Origin: Symsagittifera roscoffensis
Lineage: Eukaryota > Xenacoelomorpha > Acoela > Convolutidae
DNA: 64,000 nt
Reading direction: 5' to 3'
Assembly: GCF_963678635.1 (NCBI RefSeq)
Contig: NC_087062.1
Span: 68,247,415 to 68,311,414 of the forward strand
In this document: positions 9,346 to 20,627 of the stretch, in pieces
How the letters are laid out: every line of letters begins with the position of its first letter
Position numbering within the stretch: position 1 is the stretch's first letter
Notes under the pieces: generated by a model
What the model was told of the DNA's origin: nothing
Database searches by the model: none
What the model saw: only the letters and a program-made list of their open reading frames with translations
Translations under genes and position numbers: made by a program

Positions 9346-10890
9346 AAAAAGGTCAAAACGGAAACCAAAACAAGAAAAACCTAAAAGTCACATTGATGTT
9401 TAATTTTTTATACTTGAAAACTCAACAAACAATAACGCCATAGTTGGAAACAAAAATAGTGACTTATATCATCTAAGCCAAAAATACGATCAATGTTAAG
9501 TTTTTTCTACAAGTCACGAGTCAAAAACGCAACGCGTGAGGTGGCACTGAAAACCAAATCTGTCGAGCCAAAAATATGATCTCAATGTTTCGTTTTTTTT
9601 TTATTCCGGCGACCCTCTGCGAATCGTAAGATCGCACTTTGAATTAGAAAAAGAAATCTTCTTGTTGCACATAATTTGTACCGTACCTTGATGTTAACAA
9701 GCTGTTGTAAACTTTGAGTTTCAGTCAGGAAGGATTGACTGAAATAAGTAAAAATTTTAAATTTAACAGACAGCAAAAAATATGTCTTCTTTTCAACTGA
9801 GGCTGAAAAAAAAAGACAGCAAACGCAAGGAAAAGAGACAGTAATTTACTTTACTTCGAAGGGAAAACTCGAATGAAATTTATTAAGTAAAAGCTTATTC
9901 TAATTGGCCAGACGCAGAAGGGTTGAAAAAAGGAAACAGCGAATTGGAATCACCAAAATTTCTTCTTTTTTATTAACTTTTTAAGATATAAATAATCTAA
10001 ACAAATCAGCAGGTCTGCTGGTATATTTAACATTAATGGCTGAAAACTAAAAACGAAAGACCAATTTTTGACAAATCACCTATTGTACTTAAATTTCATA
10101 TCAAATGACCCCTTTCAATAAGCCCGCGATTCAGGTGGTTTAGTACGGTTAAATCCGTGGATAAATAAATTGAAAACTTCATCTTAATTACGGTTTATTG
10201 TACGTAAATTTGGTTGCGTAGCATAAAACCTCTCATTCTGAGCCTTCTGCCTAAAAAAGCTTTTCCCCAAAAGCTGCAAAACTCAAGAAATTCAGAACCA
10301 GAATCGTTCTTTGATGTTTTGGGAAAAAAATATGTGCGACTTTTGATTTGTCCTTTTTCGTGTGTATACATGCGCATAATCTTCTATGGTGGTCAACTCT
10401 ATATTCATAAGTCTTTACTACTGAATGATCTTCTTTCAATCAGTAAAAGTATCGAAATTAAGGAGAAAGTACGCGTAGGTAAACTTTCTAGGGGGGGGGG
10501 GGGGGGGGGGGTGGAATTCTTAACGATTAGCTTGCACAATGCCATTAAAAGAGTAGGACATGGTATTACATGAATAGCGGAAATTTGCTTAAGTTGAATG
10601 CCTGCTTCGCTTCACTGCACTCACTGAGGTACGAATGAAAAAACTCACGTGGATCGTAGTGGGCCGATAATCAACTTTTCCTTATTAAATTTTAGTTACA
10701 TGGGATAGGCAGGAAATTATAATTGGGTCACGCTAAGCTAATTGGTCACATTTTACAAAACTTCGATTATGAGGTCGACATTGCTAAGTTACATTTCACT
10801 GCTACAAAACTAGATAAAAACGCAATTTTCATCGCCTCTAAGTTTAACGCTACATCCTGAAAACTTCTCTGATAGATATCTTATTTAAAA
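9346..10890. other. Upstream of the GPCR gene, no recognised feature
   Basis: AT-rich sequence with no credible ORF. At 10491-10511 there is an uninterrupted run of 21 G, the longest in the window. No terminal repeats were found around it. Confidence 0.5.
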
Positions 10891-10896
10891 TTTTCA

Positions 10897-11197
10897 GGGA
10901 TTCGACCACCTGCCGACCCAAAAGGTCCCCCCTTTGGTACTTTTTAAGAAATCCATTTTTGGCCGACCGACTCTAAAGTTTTCGTAAAGGCGCCTTTGGC
11001 GCCAATATATTCTAATTTTGAGGGGGGAGCGCTTTTTTGGTCGAAATTTTCCAAAAAATGTCTGAAAACGGCCAAAACAGGGTCTAAACCGTGCTTAGGG
11101 AGAGCTCTCAAAAAATCAATTCGGTCGACCTAAAAAACGGTCGACAAAATTTTCGAAATTTTTGTCCCCCCCTCGAGAAAATCCTAGATCCGCCCTG
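10897..11197 (-). mobile_element. Family A MITE, inverted, left end missing
   Basis: Starts inside the element at GGATTCGACCACCTGCCGACC and runs through AAAGGCGCCTTTGGCGCC, GAGAGCTC and GGTCGACC blocks to CCTAGATCCGCCCTG. The end corresponding to CAGGGGCGGATTTAGG is lost, so there is no target duplication to read. Confidence 0.75.
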
Positions 11198-11199
11198 GA

Positions 11200-12485
11200 T
11201 AAAATTATTGAACTTTTTAAATATTGATTTTTTCTGTTTTTTATCTCGACTCCCCACAGGCTAATCGTATTGTATTATTGTATTGTATTGTATAATTGTA
11301 TTCAGATGGCCAAAGTTCCGTCAAAATGACCATTTAGGAAATCGGTATTTGTCTGAAAATATGCAAAAAAAAATATATAATTGTAGATGCCTAACTTACT
11401 TTTGTTCAACGCTTATGTCTAGTTCGTACGTCATCATACCACGCGCAAAAAAAAACACATTTTGAACAAAGCAGTCAATACGTTTTTATCAATCTGGTTG
11501 GTGGTTTTCTTGTTGCAGTCACGGGACATAGAAGTTCAATAAAATTTTGTTAATATATATTTTTTGGGATGCCCTATGTCCATTAAGTTGAAAACCGTTT
11601 GAAATTTTGGGCTTTTAAGGTTTTGAGCTACGTCCTCATCCAGATTTACTTTTACATTGAAACGAATTTGAATTTGGTTAGGCTCTTAGACAAAATCTGA
11701 TAAAATTTCAGCAAACTTTTTTATAAATTGAAAAATCTGATTTAATTTTTATTCCGTAGCTGAGTTTTTGTGTAATAAATTTCAAGCAACGGAAAGTCTA
11801 AATGAGGGCCTAGATCCTTAGTTTTCCAATAAAAATTTTCAAATCCAAAGTTTGAAATTGATTAAACTGCTCAAAAATTTTTTTTTGTGACACTCAGAAC
11901 ACCTCTCAAAAAGTTTTCTTAAGTATTGCAATCGACGTTTGCAACGCTTTTTTACAGGTTTTTACTCGGGTATGATCTAACAAACAGTTTCATCTATATG
12001 AAGTCCAAAGTTCAACTGTGAATTTTGAGTAGATATTGAGAAAGCGGCACAAATGTTTAAAACAGTTTGGTGATTTTATCATTTGAAAAAAAAGTTCAAT
12101 TTTCATGTATCATGACTGTACTTGCATAGCAGGCGACCAATTTTTTTATGTTTTGAATTTGAGTCATTATGTTAAATTTAGTTTGGCTGGTTTTTTTTAC
12201 CCATATTGTAGAAAAGACCCAAATGTGCAAAAAAGCGTTATTTAAGTTTTTATTTCTTCATTGACTCAAAACTTTGGTTAATCTCATAGTTTATTACTGC
12301 GAGGTGAAATTACAAGCATAAATTTTACAACTGTTATTTCGTATTTGCTTTTGCGGCAAATTTTCTAGCGGAAAAATTCGAGAACACTGCAGCACATCGA
12401 AACAATTTTTTTTGTCTCAGTCGTACTTCGATTTCCCTGAAACGTACTTCGATTTCGATATATAGTCAGGGGACATAAAAATTGC
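11200..12485. other. Anonymous AT-rich stretch
   Basis: Contains a short TATTGTATTG repeat at 11266-11300 and a CGTACTTCGATTTC direct repeat at 12423-12460. Otherwise nothing recognisable. Confidence 0.5.
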
Positions 12486-12487
12486 AA

Positions 12488-12834
12488 TGATGTTTGCTCT
12501 ATAAAAAACCAATTATGGCAAATATGCTTCTTTCAACCAAATTGGAACGATTTCTAAGACGGATTGATTCTCCGCTTATGCGTTAAAAGCGCGAAATATA
12601 TCGCGCGTTAATTGTCCCAAATTGGCCAAAATGGCAATCTTTAAACCCCCATAACTTTACGAAAAATGATCACAAGTAAAATATGTTTTCAAATTTAAGC
12701 TCACGACAACAATACGTTTTGATTGATTAAAAACTCCGTTAAAATGGCCAGTTAAAAAGTCGAAATTTGTCTGAAGAAAAAAACCCACCCCGAGCACAAA
12801 TATTCCGTTACTTTCGTTACAAAAGTCGGAACAA
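12488..12834 (-). mobile_element. Helentron-like element, family B, inverted, 3' truncated
   Basis: Matches the full copies at 20628-21678 from the middle of the element to its 5' end: AAGCGCGAAATATATCGCGCG hairpin region, CCCAAATTGGCCAAAATGGC, CCCACCCCGAGCACAAATATTCC, then the terminal GTCGGAACAA. The 3' hairpin end is missing. Confidence 0.7.
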
Positions 12835-12839
12835 TAACT

Positions 12840-13700
12840 TTTTTTTCACGTTTTTGTCTTTTTCCCTACATAAAAGAAAAACCTTGTTTTGATGGCTTAA
12901 ATTACCAAGTAATTCATAACTAGCGTCGGATGTATTCTTGCTGTGAAACATCCTCCCAAACATTAAAATGCTCAATTTGTTTTATGTGAAGCTAATGAGC
13001 TAGATTTACAATTTACCCAACGGGAAAATGGCAGACAGAAGAATTGAAGTTACTTGGTTGGTCGTCAAAAACAGTGTTTCGTCGTCAAAAACAGCATTTC
13101 GTCGTCAAAAACAGTTAAATTTTTAGGTATAGTTTTGCGCGGATGATCAAAAAAAGAGATCAGAAGAACGGTTTCAGTCAATCTTTAGGAAATTTACTGC
13201 TCCGATCCAGGTACATAATGAGTAGTTATATCTCTCTGAATTCGCCCAATTTTCTGGTATAAAAGCCCATTGTATTATGATATCTGTTTTGTGTTTAGGG
13301 TGATGTTTCCACAGCAAGAACACCTCTGAAATTAGTTACTCACTGTTTTACGCCTTAATTTTACGCCACATTTCTGAATTTTTATTGCGGCTAGCTCACT
13401 CCAATTAGTTTTATCTATCATGTGCCAAAATTTCATTCTCAACCAAATGAAGGGAAAACGACAAATACGCGGAGAAAAAAATTGTTTATTGTACGAAAAA
13501 AAAGCTCTCAATTAGCCAAATGGCATGCTTAATTGCACCACAGGATAAAATAAATTTATAAAAGGGTCTATATCTTTCCTCTTTCATACTTTGAAAGATA
13601 GGATAAATTAGAGCTCAGTTAATCATCTGACTAATTTTCTAACACAATAAAAAAGAATATCGTGAAGCCTTTTTGAGTCAAGATTCGCGATTATTTTAAT
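12840..13700. other. Anonymous stretch with a small minisatellite
   Basis: At 13062-13115 a 20-bp unit (GTCGTCAAAAACAGTGTTTC) repeats almost three times. The rest is AT-rich without a supported feature. Confidence 0.5.
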
Positions 13701-13709
13701 TTCATTCTT

Positions 13710-13910
13710 TCATTCGATTTTAGCGTAATTAATTACCAGAATTCCAGCGGCCATTTGGGGTCTGTCGTTGTTCAAAATGAGCGGTAGGGGTTGCGTGTAA
13801 TTGACAGAATGAGCTAATTTGGAACGAAGAGAGGAGGGCACGTCAATTTGTTCGACTGTTGTAAAATTGATCAGCACCTCAAATTGGCGCCATACTTCAC
13901 TTTTCAGCAT
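13710..13910 (-). CDS. Minus-strand ORF, possible first exon of unknown gene
   Basis: The ORF begins MLKSEVWRQFEVLINFTTV, continues EQIDVPSSLRSKLAH and NYTQPLPLILNNDRPQMAAG, and could splice at CTG|GTAATT near 13732. An in-frame TGA lies two codons before the ATG, which has A at -3. Composition is balanced, with two N-glycosylation sequons, and GC is higher than in the flanks. I do not recognise a family. It competes for the same DNA with the plus-strand exon starting at 13908, and only a few bases separate the two starts. If both are real, this is a divergent pair. No downstream exon could be found to the left, which lowers confidence. Confidence 0.3.
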   Translation of the reverse strand: MLKSEVWRQFEVLINFTTVEQIDVPSSLRSKLAHSVNYTQPLPLILNNDRPQMAAGILVINYAKIE

Positions 13911-14027
13911 TGTTCACGTGCGGCGTTCCTCTTTTTGTCCTCGGGTGGTTTCGTGCGTCGCAGAAGATGAAGTTCTTTTTTGCTTCTTCTAACTTTGATC
14001 AAGCCTGTTTTGCCAATTCAAGTTTCG
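13908..14027 (+). CDS. Plus-strand exon, upstream of a 46-nt intron
   Basis: Bounded by a good acceptor (TTCACTTTTCAG|) and a consensus donor (G|GTATGT). Frame open throughout: LFTCGVPLFVLGWFRASQK, then MKFFFASSNFDQACFANSSF. The ATG at 13967 could also be the true start, making this a first exon. Splicing out 14028-14073 (46 nt, ending GGTGATAG) joins the frame to the next exon through an Ala codon. The product is not recognised. The hydrophobic stretch before the ATG could be membrane-spanning. No matching upstream exon was found in phase. Confidence 0.35.
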
Positions 14028-14073
14028 GTATGTCGGGAATTTAATCTAGTGAGCAAATCCATTTTGGTGATAG

Positions 14074-14250
14074 CTGAAACAACACGAAGTGACAAAAAAG
14101 GAAACATTGATCTAATCGAAAATGTTTTTGAAAACTTTAAAAAAACGCGAAGATCTTCCACCATATCAACTAAACCGGGTTGAACCGGCTCACCACAGCG
14201 AAGAAAAACCTAATTTAACACTGGCTGAAAATTGCGATGAAGAAACATAA
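14074..14250 (+). CDS. Terminal exon of unknown small protein, one apparent frameshift
   Basis: After the 46-nt intron the frame reads ETTRSDKKGNIDLIENVFEN, then FKK at a run of seven A (14139-14145). In the current frame it ends soon after in STISTKPG and a stop. In the neighbouring frame the same point continues REDLPPYQLNRVEPAHHSEE and KPNLTLAENCDEET to a stop at 14248. This tail is rich in charged residues and looks like protein. So a one-base difference in the A run may be a sequencing error or a disabling mutation. A canonical AATAAA follows the stop by 16 bases, which fits a real gene end. Function unknown. Confidence 0.4.
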
Positions 14251-14266
14251 CATTACTTTTTTCAAA

Positions 14267-14272
14267 AATAAA
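14267..14272 (+). terminator. Poly(A) signal AATAAA
   Basis: Sixteen bases downstream of the stop codon of the plus-strand candidate gene. In AT-rich DNA the hexamer can occur by chance. Confidence 0.3.
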
Positions 14273-14279
14273 AGGGAGA

Positions 14280-14975
14280 TCTTGCTTTTGTCAAGTTTTT
14301 CGTATTAAATCAAGAGTTCTCATTAATAACTTATTATTTAACTCGAAATCTTTTGAAAAAGCATTTTGTGTTTTTTATGTTAGTCCTTCACCCCATCAAG
14401 CATTGCATCAAAAACTTGCTTGGTGACAAGGGTTACCAAAACAACATAAAAAAGCTATTGATACATTTTAGACAGTTCGAGTTCAATTTGAAATACACTT
14501 AAGCTGTCAATCTCATTGTTGAACGTTATTTCGTTGTTCATTCTCCAATTCTTTTGCCTCTTTCCCGTTGATTGAAAAAGTCTTAGGACAATTGAGTAAA
14601 AAATTTTCGGAAGCTATAACAATCTCATTAACCAAACCATTGTCTATACATTCTCCATTTTTAGTTCGGCTTTTTGAACGCACTCTCCTACCCGTACCTT
14701 GTAAATACTCTATTTCAGATTTGAAAAAAAGTTCACATAACGTTTGAATATTTTATGAATGGGTTAATTTGAGTGTTAACAAATCAGCCGAAGTATCAAC
14801 CAACCAAAAACACGCAGAGTGTATAAACCAGCCAAAAATTTACATCATATGAAAGCAATTTGCATGACTTTCAAAACGATTACTTAAATATTATATACCA
14901 CTAACGTAATTTTCGCTAGTTGATACCTGGGCTAGTTCATACACCGTTAACTTCGACCTAATTTCCAATCTGAGT
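14280..14975. other. Anonymous AT-rich stretch
   Basis: No ORF, terminal repeat or family match was recognised. Confidence 0.5.
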
Positions 14976-14978
14976 TAA

Positions 14979-15227
14979 TTGTTCCGACCACTGAAAATGG
15001 GTAGGAGCTTTGTATTCGGGTGTGTTTTATTTCTTCTTCTTTTTTTGTTCATTTTTTTGTTTTTTACGCAAAACAAGTACCACAAATAATCATGGGACAG
15101 CAAAAAAAAGTTCCACGCAAAAAAATTCTGCTAAAAAACTTGAAAACAATTGTCACTTTTTTGTTTTTTCTTAGCAATTTTTTTGACGAGCATTCTGTGC
15201 TAATTAAACAGTAACCGGCTATGATTG
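14979..15227 (+). mobile_element. Short Helentron-like element, family C
   Basis: Begins TTGTTCCGACCACTGAAAATGG and ends GAGCATTCTGTGCTAATTAAACAGTAACCGGCTATGATTG when read in pieces: GAGCATTCTGTGC, then CAGTAACCGGCTATG. It is a 249-bp deletion derivative of the 763-bp copy at 24107. The 3' hairpin is eroded in this copy. It is followed directly by D-array sequence. Confidence 0.7.
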
Positions 15228-15239
15228 TTTTTGTTTTGG

Positions 15240-15470
15240 TTGTTGCTCGTATTTTGAAGTGACAAAAATCTATTTCAGATCTAAACTTTCGATCTAAAGT
15301 TCCGCTTTTGTTGGTTATTTCAGATTTCAAAAAAAAAAGATTTCTTCTGACGTAAATTGGCTTTATTAGGTACTTTAATACTTTTAAGTTTCTGCTAGAC
15401 GCTAGCAGATTCTTAGCAAAACCATTCAATGTAAATTACAGAAAAATTATTCCCCAGAAATTGGGTACAT
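15240..15470. repeat. Isolated fragment of family D repeat
   Basis: Contains TATTTCAGATCTAAAC, TTATTTCAGATTTC and a CTGCTAGACGCTAGCAGATT palindrome matching the D unit at 28440-28560 (CTTCTGCTAGCTACTAGCAAG). Confidence 0.5.
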
Positions 15471-15474
15471 AATA

Positions 15475-16639
15475 TTAAAGGCACGAAAGCATTAAAAAAA
15501 CTTAAGCTTACATAGATAGATTAACCATTACAAAACCTAGTTGTGTACAGTTTGCAAAAAATGGATTTGCTGGTTTTGGATCTGAAAAGTTCATGTCACC
15601 AAACCCACATTCCTTCAATCTTTTTATTGGCTGCCAGGTGGACAAGAATTTTGAAACCTGGTGGAATAGAAGCATGAACTCATTTTTTAAAAATCATCAA
15701 TGTCTAAAAAAATGACTAAAAATTTGAAACGAATACGAATAATTACAAAGTTCATAAAAAGTAAAAACGAAGCACTCGATGAACCGAAAAAATAAATATC
15801 ACAATCAAAACTGGAGTAATGCTTCTTCATAGTTTTTGTCGAGATGGAGTTAACTGTTCAGTTGGAAACACTCATATGCAACTTATCGTGTTCTGGGCAA
15901 AAACACCGACAATTGTTGCAAAAACACCGACAGGAAAGCAGCTTCTCAAAAAAAACAAATAGGCTATCTAATCTTCTGAGAACAAAAAAGATTGCTACAA
16001 ACTACGAGTTCGCTGAAGGTCAGAAATTGTTGAATTGCTTGTCAAACTCACACAATCTCATTGATTGAAACCTAACGAAATGGTTTTTTTTTTCAGGCCA
16101 AAATAGGTAGCTCTACTTTTCAAGGTCAGACTGAAGGTAACGGTCCTCAAATTTGCTACAAAATTTGGTCCAGTAAATTTAAGCGTGCCGAGACGAGTTT
16201 TGAGTACTGATTCGCTTCTTTTTGCTACCTTTTCAGTAGTTTACTACCTCTTGTTTTGTCCTGAAACAATATTATAAAATGCATTTTGCGTTGAGTTTTA
16301 GCCAGTTCTCTTGACAGTAATGCTTCATGTAGTTTAAGTTGCATATAATTTTCGAAAAAATTGCTCTATTTGTGTCAAACGTGTTTTTTTCTTAAAAAAA
16401 CTGTCAGAGACGCACAGATTATCAAAGACTCTATTATTAAGAAACTCGAGAGCAGAAAAGCAAAAAAATTTTCAGCATGATCCGCGATCAACCTTAAAAA
16501 GAATTCATATTAGGATATTTATGTCGAATTAGCTTTTAACTCATTTTAACTTTTCAACTTTATTTTTTTGGTAATTAAAAGTATATTATGTATGATACTA
16601 AAGAATGAAAAGTTAAGCAAATGAAAATCATGGAAACTT
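15475..16639. other. Anonymous AT-rich stretch
   Basis: A plus-strand ORF at 15844-16068 contains a duplicated CAAAAACACCGACA and has no features of a conserved protein. Nothing else is supported. Confidence 0.5.
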
Positions 16640-17626
16640 CCCAGGTTGACCAAAAATGCTTGTCATACAATTCTCATAAATGGGAAATTTCTGTTCATAC
16701 AATTTTATACAATTCCATGTGTACAGAAAATTGTATGAAAACTCTATTATAAGCATTTTTCCATAAAAGGAAACTGTATGATAGGTGTTTTCTCCATAAA
16801 CAAACAACTTGTTTTTTGTTCGTAAAATTTATTTTCTGAAAAATTTTGGGTTGTGCTTGCAACCGAACACAAGTGACAAGGACCTTGGTTACTCAAAGCA
16901 CCAAAAGTTGGACGGTCTTACATTTACTATGCATAAAAAACGACCGGATTTGTCTTCCTGTTGTCTTTCACAAATGATATAACAGAAGTAACAAAATTTA
17001 ATTTTTGGCAAAATTTTTCAGTGATGATTATTTTTAGTTTTTTGGATTTTCAAATTATCAGACATTGATCAAGGCATACATAAACACATCATACAAAAGA
17101 AATTGCAATTTTCAGCCTTTTTTTAAAAAAAATTTGTAAGTGAAAAGAAAAAAAGCCAATATTATCGTATCCAGGACTACGTTATGCTCACAAAAAATTG
17201 AATTTTGCATGCAAAGAAAAATTTTCGGAAAATGTTTGTTTGCGTACAAAATTCAATTTGCAGTTGAAAAAAAAACCGAAAAAAATGGGGCAAAAATTCA
17301 AAATTACTTCAATGTGTCGCCATCAAAAATTTTGTGACGCCATCAAAATTTTGTGTCGCCATCAAAAAATTCCAGTCATATTATTTCCATATATGGAAAT
17401 TGTACGGAAAAAATTTTTTCCAAAAAAAATTAAATCAGTGTTTTGTCACCAGTCTCAAAAAGCCGCAGAAATGGTTTAATTTTTTTTCTATTGTTTTTCG
17501 AAAATGTATGAAAATTGCATGACAAGCATTTTCTCCATACACTTGATGTATGGGTTTGTATGATAATGGTTTCTGTTGTATGGAATTATATGATAAGCTT
17601 TTTCGGTGTATGGAGGGCAACCCGGG
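16640..17626. mobile_element. Inverted-repeat element with CCCGGGTTG ends (family F)
   Basis: The left end, CCCAGGTTGACCAAAAATGC then TTGTCATACAATTCTCATAAA, is mirrored at the right by GTGTATGGAGGGCAACCCGGG. Both arms are built from diverged copies of words such as TTGTATGAAAA, GACAAGCATTTTCTCCATA and their complements. No coding sequence or target duplication was found. A second end of the family (CCCGGTTGACCGCCATACACC) occurs at 41775, and an internal piece (GAAAATGCTTGCCATACAAT) at 42946. Known superfamily: not determined. Confidence 0.55.
17313..17372. repeat. Minisatellite, ~22-bp unit, three copies
   Basis: GTGTCGCCATCAAAAATTTT is repeated three times with small changes, inside the family F element. 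Confidence 0.75.
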
Positions 17627-17629
17627 TTG

Positions 17630-18480
17630 TTGACTTTGAGTTAGCTAACAATTTAAATTTGACCGCTCTTAATATTTTGATTTTTTGACGTTTAAATTTT
17701 TAGATAAATTTTAAAATTAAAATAAAATTATAGTTGTAAGTCTCTAAAAAAAGAACAATTAGGTGCTAATGAAAGCATTAGATGTGTTAAAGTCAGTAAA
17801 ACTGCTTGGTATTCAAAGCTCTCAAATGATACCTGTGGTAGTTCTCAGATGATGCCAGTTAAAATTCTAGATCAAAACAAGGATCCAAAATTGTACATCA
17901 CATCATTGCTTAAGCTATTTAATTTTCTCAGTAACTACTCAGATTGCGCTTCTGCCCTCTTGATGTGTGGGATGGGGGTTGAGAAATTAGACGATAAGCA
18001 ATTTAGACGGAGGCACTTAAGAGGAACTTAGAGGTTTTTGCAAAACTGCAATTGTGAGAAAACAGACGAAATTAAAAGATATTAAAATTTGCAGACAAAT
18101 TGCTAGAGAAAAAAAAATGTTTCCGAAAACAGTTGACTTTCGGTGGCCAAAAAATTTTACATGTCAATTATGCATAATTTTTTCATATCAAAACTCTCCT
18201 GTAGTACTCGGATTTAACATTTTATGTTCATTGAAATTAATTGTTTTGATAGGTATTGTCTTTTTATGTTCTTTCTGTATTTGTGAAACTTGACTGTTAA
18301 GAAAAATTTTGTTGGCCTTTTACTTTTCATAGCAGTAACGTCTAAAATACCATATCTGCAAAATATACTCCGTCTAGTTTCGTTTTTGTAGCATCCGTCT
18401 AATTTGCTTATCGTCTAATTTCCTAGGCCCCACGTATGTTTGATTATCTAATAAATTGTTTGTTTTGAAGCCTTGTTTGT
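17630..18480. other. Anonymous AT-rich stretch
   Basis: ORFs at 17849-18031 and 18054-18293 (plus) are in AT-rich sequence and lack recognisable domains or splice context. I see no supported gene. Confidence 0.45.
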
Positions 18481-18487
18481 TTTGCTT

Positions 18488-18721
18488 TCAGTTTTGGACT
18501 CTATAGCTCAAAAGGGTAGTAAGCGTGGGAGGGGAAGCATTTAACGTCTTCGTCCAAACAAACCTGAATTTCTTCCTGACTACCACATCTCCACATAAGC
18601 TGAGCTCGAGACCATCAATTTTAGCTAGTACACAATTAGTTTTGATGACAGTTGCCACTTCTATTGCATCTCTGTTTTCAGAGCAAAAACCTACGATCTT
18701 GGTAGATCTCACCAAAATCAT
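18488..18721 (-). CDS. Unrecognised minus-strand ORF, possible exon or remnant
   Basis: The 77-codon ORF reads MILVRSTKIVGFCSENRDAI, EVATVIKTNCVLAKIDGLE and LSLCGDVVVRKKFRFVWTK, ending SYRVQN and a stop. It has an even mix of charged and hydrophobic residues and is more GC-rich than its flanks, which is why I list it. The opposite strand is also open, and there a good acceptor (TTTTGCTTTCAG|) precedes it, so the strand is uncertain. No domain is recognised. A patch of AAGATCTTGC-type repeats follows at 18760-18830. Confidence 0.22.
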   Translation of the reverse strand: MILVRSTKIVGFCSENRDAIEVATVIKTNCVLAKIDGLELSLCGDVVVRKKFRFVWTKTLNASPPTLTTLLSYRVQN

Positions 18722-18849
18722 ATTGAGGCTTCAAAAAAACAAGGCAATCTTGCCAATATCTTGCATGAGTCTTGGATATCTTGCTTGATCTTGCAGGTTA
18801 ACTTGGCAAGATCTCGCATGATCTTGTCAAAATTTTCCAAAGTTGGAAC

Positions 18850-19233
18850 CCTGGGAAGCACATTTTTGCTGAAATTGGTAAAAGTACGTTGTAAACATGA
18901 AAAAGTTTTTTTTTTCTAAAAACTACAGAAGACTCAAAAACTCAATGTCCCCTTTCTAAGGAAGACGGTTTGAGCCTTGGTGCTATTCTCGACGAGCGTA
19001 ACTTGAATCAACTTGAAGATTATTTGGTTTGTCTGCGCAAAATTTACTAGAAAGCATAGTGGCTTGCATTTTTAAGCAAAAAGTAACGGGTATTTTTATG
19101 TGAGACCCTGACTTACAGCTCATGATACTTTGTTTTGAAGTTTAAGTAGGAGATTAATCAGATTATATCTGATTAACCAGCTAGAGAAATATGTTTCATG
19201 GATGAAATTCTGCGTGAAATTGACCAATTACAA
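18850..19233. other. Anonymous AT-rich stretch
   Basis: No feature recognised. Confidence 0.5.
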
Positions 19234-20004
19234 CCTGCACTGGAGTTTCTTGTATAATAATTGATTATATTGAAATTTCGTTGTCAGCTTCTATAAATTT
19301 TTTCAAAAAAAATGTATTATGTTTGATTAAAAACGGATCAAAAAATTACTTTTTCTCAAATCAAAATAGTCCATTGTAGTCGATTTTAATCAATTATAAC
19401 GGACTAGAATCATTTTTTTTCGTACATTATTCTGAAACTTCCGTACTCTTGTCGTCCCTCCAGGTAATGACACCACCTTTTAAATCTTATCGCTTATATC
19501 CCCTCATCCATTTACAACACCCCGCCCCCGTTTACATCACCCGTTTAATCACTCCACCCTTTCTCCCACGTTTGCACCCCCACCCCACCACTTTTGCACC
19601 CCCATTATAATGACACCTCCACCAAACATTTCCTTCCCCCACGTTCCATTCCCCCGCACACGTGTACGTGTACCATCCCCCCTTTCTCTTCACAGGGCGA
19701 TCGAGAACGGAGCAGAGACGGGTTGGGGGATAGAACAAGAGTTACAAACTCGAATAGAATATTATTGAAAAAACATATAGAAGATATAACCATTATAATC
19801 GATTGCAATGGTTTTTCTATGGGTTGTTATTCGTTATAATGGGTTTTGATGGACTGGGTTTTTTTTGGAAAAAATCATATATGATAACAATATAATTGAT
19901 TTCCTGAGCCAACTTTCTTGCAACAATAATGCATTATGATGACATCATTTCAGAGAGCATTTTTCAACCATAAATCAATTTTATCCATGAATCTCCGGTG
20001 TGGG
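19234..20004. mobile_element. Foldback element, family E, with C-rich centre
   Basis: Left end CCTGCACTGGAGTTTC then TAATAATTGATTATA; right end ATTTTATCCATGAATCTCCGG then TGTGGG, its inverted counterpart. The arms contain AATCAATTATAA-type words. The centre (19450-19690) is strongly C-rich on this strand (CCCCGCCCCCG, TTTGCACCCCCACCCCACC) and then turns purine-rich (GAGAACGGAGCAGAGACGGG, 19700-19730). No ORF is credible: those in the C-rich part are low-complexity. Confidence 0.6.
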
Positions 20005-20627
20005 AATGTTATAAATAAAAAAAGAAAACAAGAACTTTTGGGTTACAACAACGATGAATCCTGACAATAAACAAGTCAACTACCCAAAAAAAAAACACAA
20101 ATTGGCTATCAAATCAACCTAGAATCATAAAGAGGGCAATAAAAATAGTTGGTAACCAAGAGTTAGCTGGAATTTGAACACTGCTGAATTGGTTATCAAA
20201 GTCACACCGACTCACTTGTCGTTTCCAAAAGTATCAGAATATAAAACATATGAGAATAAAATGCTATATTCAAGTTTTGTCTATTCAAGAAACTTGGAGC
20301 AAAAAATAATGTTTTCCGTTGAATTTGTTTTTAAAACACCAATTTTTGATGAAAAATCATGGAAAGGTCTCTCTTTTATGAAATTTGTGCATATGTGAAA
20401 ACATTTCGGCAAAACTTTCATCATGGAGCGCAACCATTTTGAATTTAAAATAGCAAAATTTTGTTTCTCTCAAGGTCACTGGTTCTCCTACCCGATGCCC
20501 ACTGAAGTCACTGGTTCTCTTAACGTATAGAAGAGAAATGGGAGAAGTGTTCATTGGGAGCAATCTTCAATGGGAAAACTTGAAGATGAAATGAAGTTGA
20601 ATGTAGTTTTTAACTTTATTAGCGTTG

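Noticed and set aside
19532-19839. Pro/His/Thr-rich ORFs on both strands
   Set aside because: They arise from the C-rich centre of a foldback element (low complexity) and are not protein-like.
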